Below are positions 55,039-64,000 of a DNA stretch of 64,000 nt, piece by piece (position 1 is the stretch's first letter; each line of letters opens with the position of its first letter). The notes below the pieces were generated by a model. The model made no database searches and was not told the DNA's origin. It saw only the letters and a program-made list of their open reading frames with translations. Origin of the DNA: Chlamydomonas reinhardtii. Lineage: Eukaryota > Chlorophyta > Chlorophyceae > Chlamydomonadales > Chlamydomonadaceae. Location: positions 9,600,932-9,664,931 of the forward strand of contig NC_057015.1 in NCBI RefSeq assembly GCF_000002595.2, written 5' to 3'. The position numbers were made by a program, and so were the translations under genes.

Positions 55039-55800
55039 TAAACCCATCAACCAATCAATACTATCCGTCAGTCAATCTGGTCCCATCCCTGCCGCCGCCC
55101 GATCCGCCTGGATCCTGCCAAACAGACACGTGGCGACACCACGCCGTACAGCCCCTCCAGGTAGTGCGGACCCTTCACCAGGACCTGAAGCCAGCTGCAC
55201 GTGCGCATGCCTCATCCCTCCCGCCACACAGCCATCCCCCCAGCAACCCGCTCCCCCCCCAGCACAGCTAGCCCCCAGCTCCCCAAAAGCCCCCCGCTGC
55301 TCCCCACTGGGGCCCCGCCCTCCCTACTTGGCGGCCTTGGCCAGGCTGTTGCCCAGCTCAATGGCCTCCTTGGCCGTCTCCGGCTCCTCGGCCGCCGAGG
55401 CACGCACCACCACAGCGCCCGAGACGGCGCGGCGGCCGCTGGGGCGCGCGGCGGAAGCGGGGGCGGCGGAGGCGCCCAGGCGGGCGGGGCGCAGCGCCAG
55501 GACGCTGCGTGGCAGGCGGGTGGTGTGTGGGGGGAGTTGGCGCGGGCCGGCAACGCAAGGCAAGCTGGAACCGCCCACGCCCGATGCCTCTGTTGAGGGT
55601 GTTAGCGCATGCTAAAGGGTATGGCGTAACCTTGGGGCTTATATCCAGGAAGACGGTGCCGATGCATCCGCGTGTTACGCTAGCGGGTGTAAGGAGTCAT
55701 TTTGAAGCTGACCATTCCGACGGCAGATCTAGACTTACCGGCGTCCAGAGACGGTCCGCAGGCCCGCGGTGGAGGAACGGAGCGCACTCATGGTCAGCAT
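53635..55800 (-). CDS. Chloroplast TPR protein; assembly gap inside
   Basis: Exons 55739-55800, 55328-55504, 54848-54916, 54651 down to the gap at 54555, then 54054-54139 and 53635-53703. The N-terminus (MLTMSALRSSTAGLRTVSGR and an Arg/Ala/Ser-rich stretch ending VVVRASAAEEPET) is a typical algal transit peptide with cleavage near VRA|SA. The mature part opens with a TPR, AIELGNSLAKAAKWQEALSV then YEKALTL, followed by ERSAALFNIACCQAQLGDTR (second TPR), the block CLELGYDDFAQLRSDPDLAP and a C-terminal KRFEKPTGGFFSTLFSGRK. This TPR plus DPDLAPLR arrangement occurs in small plastid TPR proteins of plants and algae, several linked to photosystem assembly; the exact orthologue is not clear. Joining AA|G across 54917-55327 completes the first TPR helix, which rules out an extra exon there. 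Phases at the gap show that at least one exon end is hidden in it. The gene is divergent from another plastid TPR gene. Confidence 0.5.
54455..54554. other. Assembly gap (100 N) inside the TPR gene
   Basis: Exactly 100 N next to a CT-rich intron tract; it hides the donor end of the exon encoding the second TPR, because a phase-1 boundary is needed but not visible. Confidence 0.5.
54991..55033. repeat. (CA)n microsatellite in a TPR-gene intron
   Basis: About 21 CA units on the plus strand. On the sense strand this is (TG)n lying about 75 bases before the acceptor, the reverse of the polarity seen elsewhere in the window. Confidence 0.5.
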
Positions 55801-56107
55801 TTTTTCAAAACCTCTGCGGATATGTACTGATGTGACGTGGAAATTCAAGTATTGTTCGAGCTTCGCAAGTTACAGCCTGAAAGGTCGCCGATCGAATGCG
55901 CAATTGTGCCACTGATGTTCGGCCAAAGCTTTTTCGATGTGGGCTGGCCAGCCTGATAATTTCACGTATATAGATACATAACGTGAGCTAGGTACTGTTG
56001 AGCAAGCGCCAGGATCTGTGGGGCTGTGTGGTCCGTGTCTCAAGGAAGTCATTTGCACGCTTGCGCCACCACACGCGGGCACGAGAACTCGCATAGGGCT
56101 GACTACA
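55801..56107. other. Short divergent promoter between two plastid TPR genes
   Basis: Only about 307 bases separate the two start codons, AT-richer than the flanks (ATTTTTTCAAAA, TTCAAGTATTG, ACGTATATAGATACATAACG). CACGTATATAGATAC near 55964 is TATA-like and could serve the rightward gene. Shared regulation is plausible. Confidence 0.5.
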
Positions 56108-57635
56108 ATGTACAGCTCGCAACCACTTGGCCAGCTGGGCAGATGCGGCGGCCTGTCCTCGCGCATGGCTACCCGGCCAGCCCTGCCACTCCAATGCGTC
56201 GCCGCGCCGCGTGCGGGCCTGGCGGGCCGCTCGCTAGCGCTGACGGTGCGCGCGGCCAAGGGTTTTGGTAAGGCCAAGCCGCAGCCGGTGCGCCGGCCGG
56301 GCGAGTCGGACGACGACGACGACGACGGCAGCTCGGCCCAGCAGCAGCGGCGCCGCAAGGGCAAGACCGTGAAGCTGTACCCCGGCGCGATGGGCCTCAT
56401 CCCGGGCCAGGCGCAGCAGCAGCGGGTGGCGGGGCCGCCTCAGGCGGAGGGCGCCGCCAGCATGGCCCCCGAGCTGCTGGTCCCCAGCGCGCCCACAGAG
56501 GAGGAGGACGACTTCGCCGCCCGACTGGCCGCACTCAAGGAGTCCGGCCGCGAGCGCGCCGCCGCCTCCGCCTACACGTCCGCCTCCGCCACCGACGCGC
56601 TCTCCGCCGCGCCAGCCATCTTCGACGCAAAGTCCAACGGCGCCAGCCCTGCCGGCGGCCCCGCCACAGCCGCCGCCGCCTCCGACGACATCTACGCCAA
56701 CCCGCCGCCGCTGGCGCAGACGCTGCTCAAGGCGGCGGGCGGCGGCGCCGCCGCCAGCACCATCTCCGACCCGGCGCTGCGCGACGCCAACATCGGCCCC
56801 AGCCAGCTGGGCCTGGCGGGCGGGGCGCTGGTGTTCATCGCGGTGTTCCTGGTGGTGGCGGCGGGGGACTACGCCCCGGCCAGCAAGCGCTACGCGGGGG
56901 TGCGGCCGGCGCAGTCGCCGCCGGACGCCATTGAGGCCAAGATCCTGGCTGGCAAGGTGGCGCTGTACGAGGACCAGATCAAGGTGTGTGGGCGGGGGGT
57001 GGGGGGAAAGGGTGTGGGGGAGGCGAGGATTTGGGAGGTGTGGGTGGGTGGGTGGGTGGGTGGGTGGGTGGGTGGGGAGGTGGGGGGCAGAGGAAAGGCG
57101 GGGATCTGGCCCAGGGAGAGGCGTACAGGAGGGCCCGGGAGGCCGTGGGTCCAAGCTGTGGAAGGCAGGGGTGTGCCCCCACTCCAGTGCAGGTGCAGGT
57201 GCAGGTGCAGCCCGCAGCGAATCAGGAGGTGGGAGGGTCACACAGGTCGCGGCGCAACCGGGCCTGGGCTGCCGTCATGGCACCTGGGCCTCAGACCGCC
57301 ACGCTACGTCTCCTCCCACACGGCGCCTCCTCCTCAAGTCCTTACCTCATCCCTCTCCCCCACCCCGCCTCCCCCCAGGCCGACCCCACCAATGACGCCG
57401 CCACGGAGGCTCTGGCCACCACCTACGCGCAGCTGCTGCAGTACGACAAGGCGGCCGGGCTGCTGGAGAAACTCACCAAGAGGTGGGGAGGGATGTGGTA
57501 GCGGGGGCTGGGAGGTGCCGGGGCCGGCCGGGCATGGCACCGAGGGAGGGGGGGCCGGACATGCCGGGTCTGGTCACAGCCGTGTCGCCGTACACGCCTT
57601 GCCCCCGCCATGACGCACGATTACACACACTCTCA

Positions 57636-57670
<35 letters not shown>

Positions 57671-59605
57671 GCGCGCCCCCATCCGCTCCTGCTGCCCCCT
57701 GCAGGAACCCGGCGGACTCGGAGGCGTGGCGGCTGTTGGGCGAGAGCTCCCTGCTCAGCCAGCAGTCGCGCAAGGTGGGCGCGGGGCGGGTAGGGCCGGG
57801 TGTTGGGGTGGGGGCGGGTGTTGGGGTGGGGGCGTTGGGGTTGTGTAGTCGGGTGTGTTGGTACGGCGGGCGGGAGTGAGGCAAGAGTGGGGCAGGAGCG
57901 GAGATACAGGCACACATGGGGCCCCCACAGGCGTATGGCTTCAGGTCTGGCCTGAGGAGCCGAGCTTGCAAGGAGCATTGGACTCACACGGACGAAGCAC
58001 AGCATCTTATGCTCTCTTAACACGACCCAGCACCATGCCCTCCCCTCCCACTGACCTCCAAATACCCCCCTACCTCACACACTGCATTCACCCTGCACGC
58101 CACACGCTGCTGCGCACGCACCCAGGCTGTGCCGGCGTTTGAGAGGGCGGTGGAGCTGCGGCGCGCGGCGGTGGGCCCGCCCGTCAACACGGCGGGCGGC
58201 GTGGTGATGCAGCCGGACCTGCAGCTGCTGACGGGGCTGGTGGACGCATACATCGCCAATGGCGAATACGGCAAGGTGGGGGGGGGGCGTGTGAGGACGT
58301 GTGCGTGTGTACTTGTATGTGCTCCTGTGTGGCATCTATGTCTGGGGCAGGAGGCCGTGTTTTTGGGGGGTCTAGCGGCATGCGCGCTCACAAACTCGGG
58401 TTGGTTTAGCCCCACACACGCTGCCCTCCCTCGACACGCACGCCACAGGCGGTGGACGCGCTCCGTGGTGTGCGGGAAGAGCTTCGGGCGGCGGCGCAGC
58501 AGCCCCCGCAACAGCTACCCGCCACCCCCGCCGCCACCCCGGCTGCCACTGCTGCCGCCTCCACCAGCCAGCCGCCCGTGCTGGAGGCGCCGCCGCTCAC
58601 GGGCGACGCCGACACCTCCACCGCCGCCTCCACCTCCTATGCCTCCGAGCCCGCGGCAGCCGCCTCCGCCGCCTCAGCCACCTCGGCCGCCTCGGCCGCC
58701 TCCACCTCCTCCTCCTCCGGCCCCGACCTGCCTCCCGCGCGGCCGCTGGACCCGGTGGGGCTGGAGCTGCTGACGGCCAAGAGCTTCGCGGCGTGGCGCG
58801 GCCACGAGCAGGACGCGCTGGCCACCTACGAGGAGCTCATCAAGGCCTTCCCCGAGGTGGGCCTGCAGCCGGGCGGGCGCGGGCCGCTGGGGGGGGAGGG
58901 CGGGGGGTTGGGCGGGGGCGGGCGCGTGTAGTGTGCTGGTAGTGACTGGCACTACTGAGGGCCCGTCGCCTGTTCCCTCCGTACCCTGCAACGGCCTTGT
59001 GGACTCGGCGCTCGGTGCGCAGTGCCCAACCAGCCGTGCCTCCACCCTGGCCCTGACACATACACACGTTCATTACAACGGTCAGGCGGGCGCTTTTGTT
59101 TCCCTTTCCAACACCAATCAACCACCACCACCCCCTCCCCACCACCTCCCCCTCTACCTCGCTACACTTCTCTGTACCAATCCTTGCAACCCCCCCCCTA
59201 CCCCCTACCCACCTGCCCCCCCACCCTCCAGGACTACCGGGGCTACCTGGCCAAGGGCGTGTTCCTCAAGGAGCGAGGCCGCAAGGCGGACGCGGAGCGC
59301 ATGTTCCTGCAGGTGGGGGCGGGGGGCGGGGGACTGTGTGGGTGGAAACGTAGAAGACGAGGCAGGGGAGGTAGGCGGCGGGAAGGGGACGGCGTGGGGT
59401 CTCGGGATTGCCTTACTGCTGCCCTGCGCACGACCGCCCACTCGCTTGGCTGCCGCTCATGGCTGTCATGTCTCTCTCGCGCTCTGCGACCCCTCCTCCC
59501 CCCGCCCGCCAGGCCCGCTTCTACGCGCCCGCCTCCAAGCAGCAGCTGGTGCGCGCCATTGCCGACGCCACGCCCACCGCGCCGCAGCTGCCGGACAACA
59601 ACTAG
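56108..59605 (+). CDS. Plastid TPR protein with one transmembrane segment
   Basis: Seven exons (56108-56983, 57379-57482, 57705-57774, 58126-58275, 58449-58856, 59232-59312, 59513-59605) give 593 residues. A transit peptide is clear: MATRPALPLQCVAAPRAGLA to SLALTVRAAKGFG with cleavage near VRA|AK; translation could begin at the called ATG or at the ATG of MATRP (56165). An acidic, Ala-rich linker leads to one hydrophobic helix (LGLAGGALVFIAVFLVVAAG, about 234-254). The C-terminal half contains degenerate TPR helix pairs: EALATTYAQLLQYDKAAGLL, SEAWRLLGESSLLSQQSRKA, LLTGLVDAYIANGEYGKAVD, ALATYEELIKAFPEDYRGYL and KADAERMFLQARFYAP. Similar membrane-anchored TPR proteins sit in thylakoid or envelope membranes of plants, with roles in chloroplast biogenesis; I cannot name the orthologue. 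A Ser/Thr/Ala-rich insertion interrupts the repeats in exon 5. Intron donors here are mostly GTGGGG/GTGGGC. Confidence 0.5.
57041..57076. repeat. (GGGT)n array in an intron
   Basis: About eight GGGT units about 60 bases after the donor at 56984; G-quadruplex-prone on the sense strand. Confidence 0.5.
57638..57668. repeat. (CA)n microsatellite near an acceptor
   Basis: About 15 CA units on the sense strand, 36 bases before the acceptor at 57704. Confidence 0.5.
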
Positions 59606-60415
59606 ATGTGATGTGGCGGCACGGGGCGGGGCGGGCGGTGTGTGGGGGGCTGTGCGGCAGTGGGCGCTGGCCGTGCTGGTGGTGGGGCTGGCGGCGGCGG
59701 TGGTGGTGGTGTAGAGGTGTGTTAGAGGGGGCGGACTGGGCAGACGGGTGGGCTGGCAGGTGGACGACTGGAGGATGGGCGGGGCGCGAGCTAGACGCGC
59801 AGGAGAGGGAGAAGTTCGGGGCGCTGAGGTGCAGGAGAGGGCGAAGTCCGGGTGGCTGGGGGGCGGGGCTCGGGTGGCCGTGGTGTGCGAGCTGGCCACA
59901 CGTCCACAACCAAAGCAAGCGACAAACTGCCGATCTTCATCATGAAGTGTTGTTGAAGATTTCTTGGGTCCTCTAAACCAACGGAGCAGGTTGGAATGAA
60001 GAATCTGTGACGGGTGGTGCGTGCTACACATATGTAGGCGGGTGTTGGAAGTATGCGCAGTATGCATCCTCTGATTGCATTCGGGTCCTTCTCGAGAATG
60101 TGAGTTCGCGGATATCAGAGCCAATCCGCGCAGCAGGTCAGATTCAATAAGTTACAGCCTCGGTTGGGCCGCACGATGGCCGTGTGCCGCAAGTGCTGTG
60201 CGCCTGTGCCTCCTATGTCCATGTCCACCGTCTACCTCCCATGTACCTAACTCGGCCTTCTGTTCTACCTTCCACATGATTACCAGTCCTATGTTGCCCT
60301 TGAAATGCCGACTGCACACAATTCAGAGTGCCAAACAACCCGCAACTCACACAGGGCGTCCAAACACCTGCAGCACAGTGCTACCCATCCCATAAACTCA
60401 GATCCTAGCACCCAC
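59606..60415. other. Convergent spacer between TPR and PPR genes
   Basis: 810 bases. Directly after the stop a Gly/Val-like coding-looking stretch (59620-59710) is GC-rich 3' UTR. No clear TGTAA on either strand and no exon recognised. Confidence 0.5.
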
Positions 60416-63400
60416 TCAATGCTGTTGCTGTTGCCGGTGCTGCTGTTGCTGCTGCTGCCGGCGCTGCTGCCACTCGTCCTGCCGCTGGCGCGACTCCGCC
60501 CCCATGCGGTCAAAGTACTCCCCCACCCGCCGCTTCTCCACCTCCGCCCGCTCCCGCTGCCCCTCCTCACTCGCACGCCACACCGCATCGCCCGCCCCCT
60601 CCACCGCACCCACGCCCAACTCCCCGCTCTGCCTCTGCCCCTGCCCCTGCCCCGGCTGCCGGGCCTGCTGCCGCCGCCGCGACGTCTCGGCGGCGGCGGC
60701 CGCCGCCGCCTGCTCCGCCGCGCACGCCTGCGCCTCCGCCGCCCGCTGCAGCTGCGGCACCAGCCCGTACAGGCCGGCGTCCTCCGCCGCCGCCACCAGG
60801 AACTCCCAGCTGGAGCCGTCCGCCACCACGCCGCCCGCCACCATCTCCCGCACCACGCGCAGCACGTCGCCTGGCTGCCGCGCGGAGGCGTACAGCGCTG
60901 CCATGCAGATGTACGACGTGGCACTGGCGGCGCCGCCAGCAACCAACTCCGACATAACCGCCTCAGCCTCCGAAACAACCGCCGCCGCGCCAGCGGCGGC
61001 GGAGCCGCCGGCTGCGCCGGCTCCGGCTCCGCCGGCGCGGCTCAGCTCTGGCGTCTTGCGCAGGGCGTTTATGAGTGAGGTGCCGACGTAGGTGTTGAGT
61101 TGCACGCCGTGTGCGACCATCTCGGAGCGCACCGCGTGCACCGCCGCCAGCGGCGCCAGGTCATGCGCCGTCGCCGTCAGTAGCGCGTTGAACGTGTACG
61201 CGTCCGGCCGCAGCGGCGGCTGCCGAACCTCCAACTCGCCGTCGGCGGCGTCACCAACCGCCGCCATGGGCTCCGCCTCCGTCTCGCCGCCTGCGGCGGC
61301 GGCGGCGGTGGCGGCGGCGGCGCGGGCACCGCGCCGCCGCAGGCGGGTGGCGGCGGAGCCGCCGCCACCCGCGCCGGAGGCTCCGGCGCCAGCGCCGTCA
61401 GGCGCTGCCGCTGCCGCAGCCGCTGCCTGCTGCTGCTGGTGTTGTTGTTGTTGCAGCTGTTGTTGGTGCTGGGGCAGGGGCCTGCTGCAGCCGCCCACCA
61501 TCTCGCGGTAGAGCGACATGAGCTCGGGCAGCGGCCGGCCGGCGCGGGCCATGGCGGCGAGCGCGGCGTTGTAGATGGGCGTGGTGGGCAGCAGACCCAG
61601 CTCCGCGATGCCGGCGTCGAAGAAGCGCATGGCCAGCTCGGGCTGCCCGGTGCGGCTGGCGGCGGAGATGAAGTGGCCCCATACCTCGGTGCTCAGGCCC
61701 AGGCGGCCCTCGCCCTCGCCGGGCGCGAGCGGGCGCGGCCGGCCGGCGGCGCGGTCGGCGGCGCGCTGGGAGGCCGCCATCTCGTTGAAGAGCGCGGGCA
61801 GGAGGTCGCCGCGGCCGGCGGTGACGGCGGCGCGGACCAGGGCGGAGTAGGTGTAGGCGTCGGGGGAGCAGTCCAGCGTGAGCTCCGGGGCGTGGCTGCG
61901 GTAGGCGGCGCCGTTGTGGCTGCTGTGGCCGCCCTGGCTGCCGCTGAAGGCCGCGCCCACCGACTCGTCGGCGGCCGCCTCCGGCTCCGCCTCCTCCCGC
62001 TGCGCAGCAGCGCCACCGGCAGCAGTGCCAGCTGTGGCAGTAGCAGCCGCCTGCTGCAGCTGCTGCTGCTGCTGCTGCTGCCTGTGTCGCTGCTGCTGCT
62101 GTCGCGCCTCGCTGCGCATCATGTTGTACAGCAGCAGGGTGTCGTCCAGGGCGCCGTGCAGCGAGGCCAGGTGCGCCATGCAGTTGTAGGCGTAGCGGTT
62201 GAGCGTCATCTGGGGCAACAGGAGGGAGGAGGCGGAGGAGAGGGATGGGGATGGGGCATGGGGAGGATGAGAATGGGAAATGAGCGGAAGGCGGCATAGC
62301 CAAATGGGGGCGAGGGTTTGCGACTGCCGACATGTCCATCCACACCAGGTCTGTGAAGCAGGTCTGTTCGCCCTCCTAAGCCCTCCCTCTACAGCCTCCA
62401 CTCATGTCGCTGCCGCTGCCCGGTGCTCCCCGTACCAAGCACTCTGACCCCTCCTCCTCCTCCCCTCCTCCCCTCCCCTCCTCCTCCTCCTCCTCCTCCC
62501 CTCCTNNNNNNNNNNNNNNNNNNNNNNNNNNNNNNNNNNNNNNNNNNNNNNNNNNNNNNNNNNNNNNNNNNNNNNNNNNNNNNNNNNNNNNNNNNNNNNN
62601 NNNNNCCCCCCCCCGCACCCACCCGCGCCGCCACCATCTGGTCGAACAGCTGCCAGGCCAGGCGCAGGTTGCGCTCCTGGCTCATGACGTGCAGCAGCGC
62701 GGAGCAGGCCACAGGGCCCAGGTCGCGGCCGGACCTGTGTGTTTATGTAGGGGGAGATGCAAGGGGCGTGTTTGTGTGTGGAGGTCCAACCCAATGAAGC
62801 TAGGGGCATTACCGCATTTGCCTAGCCATCCACCTCCCCCCAAATGCCCCCCAGCCCTCCACCTCGCCCCACCTGTCCCCCCCCCCGTCTCAAATGCTGT
62901 GGCGCCAACGGTACAATGCCCGTTGCTCCTACTGGACGTCAGCACTCCAAACTTGTGATTGAAACTACTCCGAAAGGCTAAACCCCCCTCGACTGCTCTT
63001 CCCCAAAATGGCCCCTACCGTCTACCATCTCCTTAGCTGCCCAAGAATGTAACCCCTCACCACAACTTCCCCCAACGTCGCCCTCCCCAAACGCCCCCCC
63101 CCCCCCACGCGCCCACACGCCCAGACACGCACGCACGCACCTGCACGCCTCCTCGAAGGCCGCCAGCGCCATGCCCAGCCGCCCCGCCCGGTACAGCCCG
63201 CGGAAGGCCGAGGCGTAGGTGTGCTCGTTGTAGGCGCCCAGCCCCACCGCCAGGCGCAGCAGGCGCTGCAGCGCGTGCACGTGCCCCATGTCCGCCAGCA
63301 CGCCCAGCACGGCGTTGACCGCCGTCACGCCGCTGCGGTTGACCGACGCCAGCTGCGTCCGGATGAGTAGACAGGTACACACACGCATATGTACATAGCA

Positions 63401-63965
63401 GTAGGTATGAAGAGAACGGGGTTGGAAGTTAAAGAGTCTGTAGGGATGCTGTTGATGTGTGGGAGGCGCAAGGCCCAAAGCCCCAAGGCGCCAAGCCCAG
63501 TCCCACCCCACACGAACAACCTAACCTCCGCCTGGACGTCCACACCCCAAACCCCCACCCCAAACCCCACCCCACACACGCCCCACACACGCCCCACCAC
63601 ACACGCCACCCACCACACACGCCACCCACCAGCCGTATGCGCTCCGCCACCTCGGCGTCGTCCCGCCGCCCCACCAGCGCCTCCACAAGGTCCCGCTGCC
63701 GCGCCAGCTGCCGCTGAGCCGCCGCCGCGTGCTGCGCCTGCGCCTGAGCCTGCGCCTCGTGCGGGTGTGGCTGCGGGTGGTCGTGCGGAGATGGGTCTTT
63801 GGAATAAGCTGCGCCGGCGGCGCCAGCGGCCGTGCTGGCGGCGGCAGACCGGTCGCGCCGCTGCTGCCCGCGCCCGCGCCCGCTCCTGCTGCGCCCGCCC
63901 GCGTCCCCCTCCTCCTCCAGCTCCAGCTCTGCCTCCTCCTCCTCCGGCGCCCCCACCACCCGCAC
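60416..63965 (-). CDS. Pentatricopeptide-repeat (PPR) protein, 5' part outside window; assembly gap inside
   Basis: Exons 63630-63965 (its acceptor is visible, so more 5' exons lie outside), 63141-63352, 62623-62734, a gap (62506-62605), then 60416-62209; 817 residues are visible. At least seven PPR-like helix pairs occur: SGVTAVNAVLGVLADMGHVH, NEHTYASAFRGLYRAGRLGM, VACSALLHVMSQERNLRLAW, LNRYAYNCMAHLASLHGALD, SPDAYTYSALVRAAVTAGRG, TPIYNAALAAMARAGRPLPE and RPDAYTFNALLTATAHDLAP. PPR proteins bind organellar RNA by one base per repeat and act in processing, stability or translation; which organelle cannot be seen without the N-terminus. Poly-Gln and poly-Ala insertions sit between repeats, and the protein ends in a Gln/Arg-rich tail. 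Phases are compatible with direct joining of 62623 to 62209, so the gap may hold only intron, but an extra exon cannot be excluded. Confidence 0.5.
62506..62605. other. Assembly gap (100 N) inside the PPR gene
   Basis: Exactly 100 N, flanked by a CTCCTC tract and a poly-C run within what looks like an intron. Confidence 0.5.
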
Positions 63966-64000
63966 CTGCAGCGGAGAGGCCAGGTGGGCACTGCGCACCG

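Noticed and set aside
55100-55194. Candidate extra exon (WLQVLVKGPHYLEGLYG) of the TPR gene
   Set aside because: It has a usable acceptor but no donor of the right phase; skipping it makes a perfect TPR helix (AKAAKWQEALSVYEKAL).

Overview
This window is nuclear DNA of a green alga of the Chlamydomonadales, most likely volvocine. The signs are very high GC with GC-ending codons, many short introns with GTGAGT/GTGCGT donors and pyrimidine-CAG acceptors, TGTAA polyadenylation signals, two pherophorins (wall/matrix glycoproteins of this group), an OPR/RAP-type protein, long Ala/Gly/Gln/Pro-rich tracts inside conserved proteins, and (GT)n/(CA)n arrays in introns. Three 100-base N runs (49320-49419, 54455-54554, 62506-62605) are scaffold gaps of unknown true size. 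All exon structures were assembled by hand from splice consensus, phase and family similarity.

Layout: (+) 3' part of a class II, B12-dependent ribonucleoside-triphosphate reductase (1-1984); a convergent spacer with a 249-bp hAT-type MITE; (-) C-factor-like short-chain dehydrogenase (4353-6586); (-) MRS2/CorA magnesium transporter with a huge disordered N-terminus (7473-14352); (+) CURT1 thylakoid-curvature protein (15745-17463); (+) 1,521-residue RAP-ending putative organellar RNA-binding protein (18879-24239); (+) pherophorin A (25484-29273) convergent with (-) pherophorin B (32021-34701); (+) 1,202-residue disordered/coiled-coil protein (35740-39506); (-) SAM-dependent methyltransferase carrying a 21-bp coding minisatellite (41057-42997), divergent from (+) PrimPol with a 1,362-residue first exon (43808-52660); (-) plastid TPR protein (53635-55800) divergent from (+) a second plastid TPR/membrane protein (56108-59605); (-) PPR protein running off the right edge (60416-63965).

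This is ordinary dispersed eukaryotic gene order, not an operon or island. Several products point to chloroplast biology (CURT1, two TPR proteins and possibly the RAP and PPR proteins), two to DNA precursor supply and replication (RTPR, PrimPol), and two to the extracellular matrix.

The observations I rate highest are: an uncharacterised extracellular domain found three times in the two pherophorins with a shared intron position; tiny 5'-truncated insertions ending in one fixed sequence and flanked by 15-bp duplications next to (TG)n arrays; acidic-aromatic repeats in the PrimPol N-terminal extension that resemble the RPA-binding motif of animal PrimPol; opposite polarity of GT- and CA-rich tracts at intron ends; a 21-copy heptapeptide array inside a Rossmann methyltransferase; and the algal class II ribonucleotide reductase itself. 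No viral or retroviral element, tRNA, rRNA or CRISPR array was recognised.
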